A program made the position numbers and the translations under genes. From Lepidodermella squamata (lineage: Eukaryota; Gastrotricha), in the NCBI GenBank assembly GCA_047495785.1, contig JBLDXI010000007.1, forward strand, positions 2,108,001-2,172,000: DNA of 64,000 nt, in the 5' to 3' direction. Shown here piece by piece: positions 11,862 to 23,126 of this stretch. Positions within the stretch are counted from its first letter, which is position 1. Each line of letters starts with the position of its first letter. The notes under the pieces are model-generated. The model did no database searches, was not told the DNA's origin, and worked only from the letters and a program-made list of their open reading frames with translations.

Positions 11862-12674
11862 TTAACACCAGATTATCTGAACCGCCTGCCCTCCTGTTAC
11901 ACTGGCGCTACTCTGCGCCCACTTTTCCGGCCCGAGTATATCGAGGAAATCCGCGAGATTCCCCCGCTTCCTGGTAAGCAGACGTCGCCGATGGTGCTCG
12001 TCTTTCGAACGGCTGAGCATTACGAGGATGCCATGGCTAACGGTGTCAAGTTTCTGAATCGTCGCATTAAAGTCCACAAGTTGAAAAGCAAGGCTCTCCC
12101 GCCTACCTGTCTGAAGTGCGCCGCTTACGGCCATGTCGCTGTCGATTGTTCTCCGGACACCACGCAACGCTGCAGCCGCTGTGCTGCGACTGATCACACG
12201 ATTTCCACCTGTCTCGCTGAGCCTGAAGATCGTCGTTGCCCCCACTGCAGTGGCGGCGGTGAGCCTCATCATTCTGGTTCGTGGCGGGGCTGCCCTGCGT
12301 TCAAGACCGCCCAGGCTGACGAGGTAGCCCGTCGCCGTGCCATCGCCGTCGCCCGTGAAGCGAAAGCCGCCGAACGTGAAAAGCGTCGTCAACAAGCGAA
12401 GGTCCCCGAGCACCTGCGGGGTGGCCCCACGCACTTTCTCTCCACTCGTGACTTTGTCGGCGGACCAACGCCTGCTCCGTGGTCATCCCCTTCTCCTGCA
12501 CTCCGCGGTCACTTTCTGTCGCCTGATGGCGCCCGGCTCTTTAGTCTTATGGAAGAGCGGTTCCAGCGTATGGAAGCCGCTTTCGAGCGCCGACTCGACA
12601 CTGTCGGCCGCTTATTCGACCGGCTCTTCGCCTCCCCGCTGCCGCCACAAACCAGCTCGACTCGTAATGGCTAA
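11862..12674 (+). pseudogene. retrotransposon ORF1, 3' half with three zinc knuckles
   Basis: The frame is open from about 11862, with no start codon before the first Met at 11991, and ends at TAA 12672-12674. Three cysteine-rich knuckles follow one another: CLKCAAYGHVAVDC, CSRCAATDHTISTC, and CPHC followed by a His/Cys pair. This is the nucleic-acid-binding gag arrangement of Jockey-type elements. A basic, Arg/Ala-rich helix and a Pro-rich tail follow. Its TAA overlaps the ATG of ORF2 inside ATGGCTAA, a coupling arrangement common in bicistronic non-LTR elements. Confidence 0.75.
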
Positions 12675-15536
12675 TACGCTGCGTACGCTACTACAATGGA
12701 ATCCGTGCGGCCTCCCCGGCAAGGAAGCTGAAACTTGTCAACAGCTAGAGACTTATAAACCCTTTGCTCTTTTCATAAGTGAATCCTTTCTTTTCTCTCT
12801 TTTGCGTGTAACCTCTAGGGATTATGCAATTTTTCGTTGTGATCGGGTACAGGACTCCGAGGATCTGTTGCTCAACGGCGCTCGTGGCGGCGCTGCTCTG
12901 TTTGTTCGGGAGGGCGCTCTCGTGGTCGCCGAGCGGCGGCTGGCTCTGACTGGTCGCAAGCTTAGTGAGTGGCTCGCTTTGGATGCTGTCCCTTTCGCTG
13001 GCTCGTCTGTTGTTCGTCTTCTTACCGGCTATTGTCCGCCGACGTCGTCCTTGGATCTCAGCTTCCTGGAAACCGAGTTCGCTGGGGCCTCCGCCTCCGG
13101 CCTCCCATCTTTAGCGGGGATCTCAATGGCAAGTCTCCACTGTGGGGTTCACAGTCCCACGATTTATGGAACCCTCACGGCGATTCCGTACATCATTTCG
13201 TCACCCGTCTCGGTCTGACTGTTCTCTCCTCGCCTCCCACGCACCTGTCGAAAGCTCACAAGACCCTGTCTACGCTCGATATCTGGATTGTCAACGACGC
13301 GGCGCTTCGCCTTCTCGATGGTGGCGTGTCTGTTGGCGACCGACTTAGCAGCGATCACTTCTGCACGTCTGTCAGGGTTCGTCTTCCGTCCGGCTCTGGC
13401 CCTGCTCACGTCTACGACCTCGTGGACCCTGCTCCTCGCTACGACATCTCCAGAGCCGATCGTTTTGGATTCTCTCGTACCCTGATCCGGCTGCTGTCCG
13501 AAATCCCGCTGCCTAATGTCGGCGACCCAGTGATTCGGATCGACTCGTATCGGCGCCAGGTTGGTGCGGCAATCGCCGAATCTCGCCGTGTTCACGTCCC
13601 TCTGCTCGACCGCACTCAGTTGAGAAAAGTTTCAATGACCCGCGACATGCGTAGCCTGCTCGAAAGAAAGAGGATTCTTGAACGTGGGCTCGGCAATCGA
13701 GTTGATGCCGGGCTTGTCGATAGGATCAACGCCTTGGACGCCCAGTTCCGCGCTGCGAAAGCGGCTCAGCAATTGCGGCGGGATATCTCCAACCTGCGGT
13801 ATGTTGAAGCTCTGTCGTTCCAGCACCGCTACCGAGAGGCTTATGCCCGCCTCCGTCGTCTCGATAAGTTTCGCCCTACCCCTGTTGATCGCCTGACCTA
13901 CATGAAGCTCGATGATGGCAGTGTCCTGCCGCCTTCTACTGCCCTTGCTGATGCACTGCTTGATCATTTCGTCAAACCGATGTCGCCCTACGTCGACCCC
14001 GATGCGGACGCTGCCACTCGCCAGTGGTGGCAACAAGTCGAGGACGATGTCGTTGCAGATCCTGACCTTCGGGCTTCCGATGTGATCCGCTTGCCCGCTC
14101 TCGGCGAGTTTTCTGTCAGTCAACGGATGCTCGCTGATGCTGTTAGCCGTTTGAAGTCCTTCAAGGCCCCTGGCTTGGATGGTATTCAAAACATCTACAT
14201 GAAGTGGGGTGGCCCTGTCCTGCAAACCCACCTTCGTCGGCTGTTCAACATGTCTCTTGGCAGTCGCTACGTGCCTCAAGCGTGGAAAGAAGCGGTTGTT
14301 GTGCCTATCCCAAAGGCCGGCAAGCCGCAGAACCATGACTCGTCACAGCGTCCCATCTCCTTGCTGCCGACTGACGCCAAGCTCCTGGAGTCGATCGTGG
14401 CTCGGTGGATGACCCAGTTTCTCGAAAGTCAACACCTTCTCCCTGAGAATCAGTTTGCATTCCGTCCGCACCATTCCGCGCCCGATGTCCCAGTTCGCAT
14501 CGTTCATCGCGTCCGCGTCAACCGCTCCCTGCGCAAGAAGACTGTCGTGGCCGGCTTGGATGTTCAGGCGGCCTACGATTCCGTGTGGCACGCCGGGCTG
14601 ATCCATAAGCTGGCCCAGCTGCCTCTCCCGCGAAATTTGGTCGGCTGGCTGGCCGACTATCTTCGCGACCGTCGTCTGCAGGCTCGCGTGGCGGGCTCGC
14701 TGAGTCGTCAAGTCGTCGTCCATTGCGGGGTGCCGCAGGGTTCCCCGTTGTCGCCGCTTCTCTACATTCTGTACACCGCCGATTTGCTGTCCGCCCCAAG
14801 CGTGGGTGGCACGTTGCTGCAGGCCTACGCGGACGATCTAACTGTCGTCGGCGAGGGTGGCACGTTCCCTGCTGCTCAGCGTCGCCTCCAATTGGAGCTC
14901 ACTCGTATTTCCGACTGGGCCAAGAAATGGCGCCAGAAGTTTAATCCCGCGAAGAGCGAAGTTATGCCCTTTGGTAACGCGTCCGTTGCTGTTAGGCTCA
15001 ACGGAGCCGTAATTCCGCAAGTCGAGTCGTTACGAGTTCTCGGTGTTCACTTGGACCCTAAACTGACGTGGAAAGTTCATGTGGACAAGGTCTCTGACCG
15101 TTGCCGCAGAAATCTGGGTTTTTTCAAACATCTCATGTTCACCCCTGGGCTGTCGCGCCGCTGGCGCCGCACCCTTTACTTGACTCTGGTCCGTTCGTGC
15201 TGGTCTTATGGGACCATTTGTCTGGCTACCGCCTCGAAGCAACAGCTTAATCGTCTCGCAGTCATCCAAAATGATAGCCTGCGTGCAATGCTCCACATTC
15301 GTCGGGACGACAGGGTCCGCGTGTCGGAGTTGGAATCTCGTTGCCGCATCCCGAGCGTCCCTCGGTTTCTGGAACAGTGCCAGCGCCGTTATGTCGCCAA
15401 AGCCGCTCAGTTTGTCCTGCCGCTGCGCGAGGACCTCGAGAGCGTCCGCCTGATGGCCCGCCCCCCTCCGCGCTCGCCCTTCGTGCTGTTGAGCAACAGA
15501 CTTCCTCGTGGTCCTCTGCCCGACTTCATAGGCTAG
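12667..15536 (+). pseudogene. retrotransposon ORF2: AP endonuclease plus reverse transcriptase, frameshifted
   Basis: Translation from the ATG at 12667 gives the start of an APE-type endonuclease (WNPCGLPGKEAETCQQL). At about 13085-13115 the match moves by one frame, into the frame encoding GDLNGKSPLWG and SSDHF, which continues without interruption to the TAG at 15534-15536. The reverse-transcriptase landmarks are VVVPIPKAGK, PISLLPTDAKLLE, LDVQAAYDSVWH, GVPQGSPLSPLL and the catalytic YADDL. A C-terminal region with several Cys follows, and there is no RNase H. The endonuclease-to-reverse-transcriptase frame change makes this copy non-functional unless it is a programmed shift or a sequencing error. 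Confidence 0.85.
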
Positions 15537-16235
15537 GCTGTTATTCTCTTTTCTCCCATCTTCTCTCCTATATCTTCCCTCTTTTTCTTCATCTCTTCTT
15601 TCATGTTGTTTTTTTTCCTCTTCAGGCTGCCTTGCTTTTTTATAAAATTCCTCCGTTAGCTACCGTTGTCTCCGCCATATTTTCTCCTTTTTACTCTTAC
15701 CGCAATTCTCTGTAATGTGTTTCTCTCTGCTATCGATAACTACCCTGCAACTGATAAAACCCTCGCCATCTCCCTCTCCGTCTCTTACGTGCCCCATCAA
15801 TATGATGAGCATGGATACATCTTACTCGCACGCGCCTCTTGTTCCATAGTATTATTAGAGAGTTATTTTGTGTATTTTTTATTTGGAAAGAGGACAACAA
15901 TAAAGATTTTTATGTTTTTTTTTATCACTACAGTAGAACTACGGTAAGAACTACGGTAAGAACTCAATTTTTGGTGCGCGCTTAATGTCACTAATGGTGC
16001 GAAGTACAGGGGTGCTGGGGTGTCGCGACATCTCAGTGCCCATTAGGCATTTTTCGAGTTTCGAGTTGCCGTTTTCGATCGAATAACAAAATATTGCCGA
16101 ATTGTCGTTGCTCAATTGTCACACAACCACGCAAGAATATGGGGAATCGCCTATTTGTGGATCCAACAAATCAAACCTGTGCACTTAAACGCGTGCGCAA
16201 AAGGCGTGCATAGATTGTGCGCACACTGGCGGCAT

Positions 16236-16279
16236 ACAAACAAACAAACAAACAAACAAACAAACAAACAAACAAACAA
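16236..16279 (+). repeat. ACAA tetranucleotide microsatellite
   Basis: About eleven tandem ACAA units occur downstream of the retroelement and upstream of the LDL-A gene's 3' end. The rest of 15916-16405 shows no gene. Confidence 0.9.
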
Positions 16280-16405
16280 CTTGTCAACTCACAAACGGTG
16301 ACAGTATGGGGGTTCCCCCCGGCATTTTCGGCGTGTAACGCGGAAAAGCTTTATCCCAAAAATGCACAGTGTAATTAAATTGATAAATGAAGTTTTTTTA
16401 TTTTG

Positions 16406-18144
16406 TTAACACATGGAGTCGGACGTAACGCATTGCTGAGATCTCGGGCAGTATTTGGCCTGTCCTTTGCAAGCGGTGCAATTTTGTTCCTCATCTCCAT
16501 GTCGACAGTCTTCGCTGCCATCACACACCTTCTCAGTCGGGATGCAATTCCCGGAAAGACATTTATATTCAAAAGCAGTGCAAGGCCGGCAAATTTCATC
16601 GGATTTATCTTCTTCTCCGCAATCCTTTAAATTTTTGAAAAATAAATAAAAACAAAGAAAAAATGCGGTTGCTTTTAACTTACAAAATCACCATCGCAAA
16701 TGTATCTATTTCATCAATCGATTAATTCAATTCAATTAATATAAAGTATTCAAAAACTCACGTTTCTGGGATGCATGTTGTACTGTTCAAGCATTTGAAA
16801 GCTCGATCGGCGGGGCATTTCGAGCAGGTTGACTCATCCCAGCCATCATCGCAGTCTTTCTCACCGTCGCATACCATAGCGAAACCGATACACGCCCCTT
16901 CAGGGCATTTAACTCCACCGGAACCGCATGGGCAGTCTTGAAATTCATCGTCAGAACAATCTCTCTTGCCGTCGCAAACCCAGTACTTCGGAAGGCAATA
17001 ACCGTCACTGCAGCGGAAATCACCTTCCTCGCAGGGTAGGTCGTCGCAGTTATTCTCATCAGCACCACCTTCGCAGTCTTCGAAGCCATTACATCGATAG
17101 TCAGTAGCGCTAATGCATATCGTTGTATTCGGGCAATTGAAAGTTCTATCATCAAGGCCGCTGCAAGTCAGGCAGCCTACTTCGTCTTGTCCCGATGGGC
17201 AATCTTCTGATCCATCGCACTGTTTACTGAATTAAAGACTTACTTATTAGATTTTTTGGTCAAACATTTATTTTACGCTATTTTATTGAACTTTGAAATT
17301 TGAATTCAATTATACTGTTATTTAATTAATAAAACTTTAAATTTTAATTTTAAATTCGAATTTATTTTAAAGAGAAAACGAACCTTGCGCTGATGCATTT
17401 CGACGAGCCTTGGCATAGGAATGACCGGTCCTCTGGACATTTCTGAAAAAGCGTAATTATTTTTGTTAACAGAGTAATATTTTAATTAATTTTACCGAAC
17501 AGTTGCTTTCGTCCGACCCATCGTCACAGTCTTTCTCGCCATTACAAGTTAGACCCCAATCAGCCAGGCATTTTCCACTGCTTACACATTTGAACGTGAG
17601 ACACGGGCAGTTCTCTTCGTCATCCTCGCACTGCTTCATCCCATCGCATCGCTGGCTCGCGTCGAGACATTTGCCGTCCGAGCACTTGAACCGTGTAGCA
17701 GTATCACAGCAGTTAAGCTCGTCCGATCCATCCTCGCAATCGTCTTCTCCATCGCAAACGGATTCCTTGTGGATACAGGAGCCGTCTTTATTGCACAAAA
17801 ATTCATCAGGCGTGCACGCTAATGTTGGTTACAAAAAAAGTAGGTTAAACGCTGTTTTATTGCTGTGACCTCTCATCGCACTGACCTGCATTTGAGCAAT
17901 TAAGCTCATCAGCGCCGTCGGGGCAGTCTTTGTAGCGATCGCAAAGGTCGCTCGGCTGAAGTTTCTTCCCGTCCGAACACTGAAAACCGCCATCGCTAGT
18001 CTGTAATTGATAGATAAAAATGAGTACAACAATGTTAAGGATGCGCACCTTTTTTAATTGCCCCTCGATGATACATGTCAGCAGGGCAAAAACAGCTAAA
18101 AATCGGCAAAACTCGGTTATTATAGCCATGTTATTTTCCAACAC
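16406..18144 (-). CDS. secreted protein of tandem LDL-receptor class A modules
   Basis: Seven exons join in phase to 432 residues: 18049-18144, 17886-18000, 17496-17818, 17384-17442, 16762-17226, 16684-16705 and 16406-16624 (TAA). A hydrophobic signal peptide ([14 protein letters not shown]) follows Met at 18144 or, more likely, Met at 18129. Ten full class A modules follow, each with six cysteines and the Ca2+-binding acidic C-terminus (for example [11 protein letters not shown] and [11 protein letters not shown]). An eleventh stops after its third or fourth cysteine, directly at the stop codon. No EGF, propeller, transmembrane or protease domain is present. The product is therefore probably a soluble ligand-binding protein rather than a receptor. 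Exon 16684-16705 is only 22 nt long and encodes the central part of module nine. A poly(A)-type AATAAA follows the stop. Confidence 0.9.
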
Positions 18145-18444
18145 GAAAACCGTGGAATGAAGGAAAATATTGTCTAAAATCCTCTTGTTGCTCGCTGCTT
18201 ATTATTTCGTTACGGAATTAACGAAAATTGCCCTAATGAGTTGACTAAAATGTAAAGGTACGTAAGTTGTTTGCGGCCATGTTTTTCTGAGTCTCGCCCA
18301 CGCATAGACATGGGAAAACAGCGAAATAGGCAGAACAACATCAGACAAGATCAGAATCTTGGCCAGGGTCTAATCAGAATCCAAAAATGAAAAAAATAAT
18401 CAATATTGAAAAAATCGGTCAAAAAATAGTAAAAATGACACCTT

Positions 18445-21400
18445 TTATTGGTAATTGTTTAAAATCGAACAAAATTTTCTAGTTGGTCGGCACTCGAAAG
18501 CCGCCGCAAAGTCTTTATTATTCATAACGGCTCCCCTAACTCGAAGTGGAGCCGGGCTGTAAGTCGGCTCCGAAGCCGCTAAATCCGCCCAAGTTATACC
18601 AGGCGCCATAGCCGAACAATAGCCCTGCGCTTGGGCAATGAAAAACAACCTATCAAACTGGTTATCCCGATTCCGCCGCCGCTGGTACCAGCGATAGGCC
18701 ACCTGCAGGCCTACAACATCGGCAATGTCCTGCAGATATGTCCCCTGCGCGAAATTTCTATCGATTTTATACGACCCTGCGAGGGATGAGTAGAAATCGA
18801 CTATGCAAGACTTATGCTGGTAGAGTAAGCGAGGGTCGTCGCGGATGTAGAACGGCGAATTTCGGTCGAGAAATCGGGCTAAAATATGGCCGAGTTCGTG
18901 CGCAATAGCCGTCGCGACATTGCCGAACCTCACAGCGTCTAGATATTCAGGGTCAAAATTCGGCCTCTGAGCTGCCGGGTATTGAAAGACCACCGTATTA
19001 GTCGGGTTAAACATCGCAACGGCAACGTCTAACGGGCACATGGTGCCTAGTTCGAAGTTCCGACTGCCCGAGAAAACGGCCCGTAAATGTTGGCGAAAAT
19101 TAAACGCTCGAACTTGAAGTTTGTTAGTGAAATAACTAGCATTAGTAACGAAATTAAACGGTTGGTAAAATTGGTTTAGTTGCGTTTGATTGAGCGCCCA
19201 ATTAGGCGGACCGACGCGAAATGCGGTTTTGTCCAAAATTGACCTGATTTCGGACTTTGACCCAGGCGACAATAGCGGCGAGTCGGATACTGCTGTTGAA
19301 TAGCTTGCGATGATTTCGGACGCGATTTGGCGCAGTTCGTCTATATTTTGCCAGCCGTCGAACAGGTGTTTTCGGTAGATCGAGGCTACTGCGAAGGGTA
19401 GGGAGGTAGCGGTTTCGGTGAGACAGGCTTGTTGCAGCTCAGCTGTGATGTTCGGCGCATCGGTTTGGTTGATTATATCGACGTAAGGAAGGAAAGCTTT
19501 TGTGATGAGGTAGTCTTCAAGAATATCACGTCCCTGGGAAAAAAAAATAAAAAATATCATCATACTATTATGGCGCCTAATAACCTAAGTTGGGCGCGCT
19601 AAATTCGGGGTTCCAATGGGGTTCCAGCACTCAATTTCCCCAAATAAATGGTTTCCCGAGCTGAACGTTGAAGTTAACTTTGGAATCTAAACTTTTTATT
19701 GGGTATCTTGCCCAACCGATTGATGGCTGAGCCGATATCGATTTACCGTATCGAGTATCGATTTCAAAAATCAGTTATTTTTTCGATGTCACCTGACTTA
19801 TAGAAATTAACATTGAAATTGTGCCTACCTACATAATTGAGGTCATACTAGGTAATACAAAATCCAAGGGTCATTGGGTTCATCGATTTTAAAGTAGGAA
19901 TATTGAAATATTTAGACCCCTCCAGCCAAAATTGGTTCTAGATTTTCTTTTTGAGAACCTTGAAATAAAAACAAAAATCATTCATCCTTTATCATGTAAT
20001 TACAATTTCAATTTCAATTTCAAATTTTTCCTGATATTTCGGTTCAAATTTAAAAAATTCAAGAAGTTAACAAATTGAAAAAAATAATAGTTAATTAAAT
20101 TAAATTTTAATTTCTATTTTTTCCACTCACCTGTTTTGTGCTCATTTGATTTTCCATAAATTTGCACAGCCTCGTTAAATACGAGCAAAACGTAGATGTA
20201 GTGTAGAAAATCTGAATTCGCATCTCGTTATAGCCGACATTTTTAGCAAAACTGTCGATTATCGACGTCCAGTTCAACATATTGCAACATCTATTCAAAC
20301 GCACGGCGCTCGTCTCAACGTAAGACGCGTCTCGCCAGCCGCTATCCACCTCCACCAGTTGCTTCTCGAAAGTTTTAATTTTACCACGAACTCGAGAGAA
20401 ATACGGCCCTAAGAGGCGTTCGAAAAGCACGGAAACACTCTCGGCATGCTCTTCTGGCATCGCTGCGCCGCGAAATGACCCAACCGAGACGACAAACACT
20501 TGGTTTGAAGAGCCTTCTAGATTATCGACGTAAAATTTGAATAAATGATCATGGGTGTAGTAGCTTAGACGATTGATGCGTTCGTTGAGGCTTAAAATTT
20601 CGGCGCCGGTTTTCGAGCGGTAATAACTCCACCCACCGAGGTGGGCCAGGTGAGTTCGGAAACTGGCGTCATTTGACGCCCAATCACTGGCTCGGATGCA
20701 GGTATCATAAAAGGCCTTGACCTTTAGCTCGGAATCTTCGACAAATTTGGAAGGATCGCCTGTTAAAAAAATTAAAATTAAAATCAAATTTTATTAATAT
20801 TCATTTTAATAAATTTAAATGGTTCTACGACAACTGAGACCGGACAACCGAGACCAAAATATAAATAAATAATATTATTTTCGCTAACCGAGACACCGAC
20901 AACCGAGACCAAATAATTCGATTTAATAATTAATTAAATCTCGGACAACCGAGACTCCGACAACCGAGACACCGACAACTGAGACCAAATAATTATAATA
21001 AATTAAATTTTTAATAAAAGCCTAAATTGAAGCCGAATATTGAGCATATTGAGCATATTGAGACCCCAATCCAGCCCTAACCCTAACCCTAACCCTAACC
21101 CTAACCCTAAAACGTAAAGTATATGTGAGTAAGCCATTCCTTTGTAAATTTAATTTATTATAATTATTTGGTCTCAGTTGTCGGTGTCTCGGTTGTCGGA
21201 GTCTCGGTTGTCCGAGATTTAATTAATTATTAAATCGAATTATTTGGTCTCGGTTGTCGGTGTCTCGGTTAGCGAAAATAATATTATTTATTTATATTTT
21301 GGTCTCGGTTGTCCGGTCTCAGTTGTCGGAGTACGATTTAAATCGATAAAATAAAAATAGATTAAAAATTAATTTCACTGAAAATAAATTTAAATCTAAA

Positions 21401-21952
21401 ATATTAAATAATTTTGCGTGTTATCAATTTTTCTAATTTTTGAAAATTTGAAAATGCTTTCGAAAATTTTTGAAAATTAAAAAAATTGCAATTACCAAAG
21501 AGATTAATCATCTTAGTTTTTGCCAATTTTCCGAGATATCCGTTGTAGGTCGTGTAATTATCGCCCTCATCAACGGGATGAACGCGTTGATAATTACCGC
21601 ATACAAATTCGTAAAAATTATCGCAAGGATCGGCTCGTAAATTCATGTGGCCAAACATGGCCCTTATTTGATCTTCGCAAATGTTCGACGATTGGCATGA
21701 CCCTAACGCCGCGGCTTTGTTCAAAGGCGGAAATCGCGGCCGAGGAGTTACGGTGATTTTAAGGCTAGAATTTAAACTCGAAGCCGCCGTAGCTCCGGTT
21801 AATTGCTCCTCACGGATTCGTGCGGTGATAGCTTGTAAATTTTCGAGGTCTCGAATGTAATCTTGGCGAATTTTAAGAACCACTCCAAGAAAGAGAAGTC
21901 CACTGCAAAGAAGAAGCAGAAACAGTAGTAGCAACCACCATCTTGTCTTCAT
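18445..21952 (-). CDS. neprilysin-family (M13) protein, probably catalytically dead
   Basis: Three exons join in phase to 724 residues: 21496-21952, 20131-20759 and 18445-19533 (TAA). It is a type II membrane protein with a short MKTR tail, one membrane segment (WWLLLLFLLLLCSGLLFLG) and an M13 N-terminal signature (CQSSNICEDQI, then DPCDNFYEFVCGNY). The zinc motif HELGH is kept. The third zinc ligand, normally the Glu of GENIAD, is Gln here (LQDIAD). The family's NAFY substrate-binding motif is not recognisable, and the His that precedes FR in SPGNFR-type motifs is Tyr (TYSPAPLRV). The Arg of that motif and the C-terminal Cys pair remain. I infer an ectodomain that folds but does not cleave. 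It lies 300 bp upstream of the LDL-A gene on the same strand. Its first intron holds a large telomere-like inverted repeat. Confidence 0.88.
20828..21328. repeat. 183-bp perfect inverted repeat flanking a telomere-like core
   Basis: Arms at 20828-21010 and 21146-21328 read as exact reverse complements, by eye over their full 183 bp. Each arm is built from variants of a short GACAACCGAGAC-type unit separated by AT-rich stretches. The 135-bp centre carries (CCCTAA)6. The arms are bounded by the palindromic octamer ATTTAAAT at 20813-20820 and 21336-21343. This may be an 8-bp target-site duplication of the hAT type or simply an extension of the inverted repeat. The element lies inside a neprilysin-gene intron (20760-21495). 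Confidence 0.85.
21075..21110 (+). repeat. interstitial (CCCTAA)6 array
   Basis: Six perfect CCCTAA units (TTAGGG on the other strand) lie in the spacer of the 183-bp inverted repeat. TTAGGG is the common animal telomere unit, but coding exons of one gene flank the array on both sides, so this is not a chromosome end. Confidence 0.95.
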
Positions 21953-23126
21953 GAAGAAATTTCGCTCTTGGTGGAAGAGATGAAAAAAATCCGGAACTTT
22001 TTAAATGTAGCGGCCCGGCTATTGTGCCTCCATCAGAAATCGGCTTATTGCGGGCGGGCGTAGATAAGGTAGAACGCGTTTGTACGTAAAAACACTGCAA
22101 AAATGGCTAGCTTTTCGTCTGCTGCTTTTGTTTGTTTATCCCAAGTTGGTTGCACGAGTGCTTGAAAGAACTAGTTGTTTATTTTTATTGTTTTATCCCA
22201 TTTTTGCGTGGTGGAAATCACAGCGTTAAGTGTGCGAAGATATCGGTTATCCCTACGTTTCGATATAAAGATAACACTAATGTATAAAAAATGAATAATT
22301 CGATCGTTATACTCATAAATTGGAAATGAAAGATTTGATCAAAATTTTGAATATGCTAATTAAGTATTAGTATAACGCAGACCAATATTTTATTGATCAT
22401 TACAGCGTCCCTTTTAAGTTGCGCAACCATTTTGTAATTTCGCAAATTTTTGGAGAAAATTAAAGTAATTTTTTGAAATTGAGCGCACTAGAAGGATCTC
22501 CCATACGTTATCCACGATTTTACCGAAGAAATTTAAAATTTACCGGAGAAAAACCCGATGGTAACTGGTTCGGTATTTTTTGGTTTTTAACTGGTTGGAT
22601 CACATTTCTTCGGATTTCTTTAACCCCATTCACAAGAAACATATTTGATTACTATTCTTATGGTGTTTTGGATTATCCTAAAGTTTTTTGGCCATGAGAT
22701 ATGACTTTGCCTCTCATTTTAGAGTTTCTGATCCCTTTTCCCCGTATTTTTTGTTTGCGTTAGGTACTTGTAGGTGGGATTGTGATTTAACAAGGCCTCT
22801 CTTCTACCGTACATTTTACCTCAATTTTTCTTTCGTTTTTCATCATTCAGCATTCATCATTACCAAGTATGCAACAATATCAAGCATTGTTTCCTAAACA
22901 AGTGGCCTGGGAATAATTTGCATAGAATAAGGAATAGAATCCACCCTAAATCGATATATACCAGCACCGCGTTATTAATATTTAAAACTCGCATCGACAC
23001 TTCATTATTAAGATGAGCTCGCAAAGAGACTTTCCCTCACACTCGTGCCGCGTAAATAATCGACAATGCCGGCTGCATCTCTAAAGGACAATTTCCTATA
23101 GTAATTTTCATTCACTGCCGACAAAC
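21953..23126. other. intergenic region between divergent genes
   Basis: This region separates the minus-strand neprilysin homologue from the plus-strand fucosyltransferase and should contain both promoters. It is AT-rich and I see no gene. Short open frames here lack any recognisable domain. Confidence 0.5.

Larger units (their letters stand above)
11862..15915 (+). mobile_element. Jockey-like non-LTR retrotransposon, 5'-incomplete copy
   Basis: A GC-rich block encodes the C-terminal half of ORF1 with zinc knuckles, then ORF2 with endonuclease and reverse transcriptase. A pyrimidine-rich 3' untranslated region follows, with an AATAAAG at about 15899. No RNase H domain follows the reverse transcriptase, which fits the Jockey clade rather than the I clade. 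No poly(A) tail is evident at the 3' end; T-rich and repeated ACTACGGTAAGA-like words lie just beyond it. The copy is defective because ORF1 lacks its 5' half here and ORF2 carries a frameshift. Confidence 0.8.

Noticed and set aside
13164-15296. Several minus-strand open frames across the retroelement
   Set aside because: They are reverse-strand shadows of a GC-rich reverse-transcriptase frame, with no recognisable motifs.
21075-21110. (CCCTAA)6 as a chromosome end
   Set aside because: In-phase exons of one gene lie on both sides, and the array sits between inverted arms.
20813-21343. ATTTAAAT as a proven 8-bp target-site duplication
   Set aside because: The octamer is its own reverse complement and lies in AT-rich DNA, so it cannot be told from an extension of the inverted repeat or from chance.
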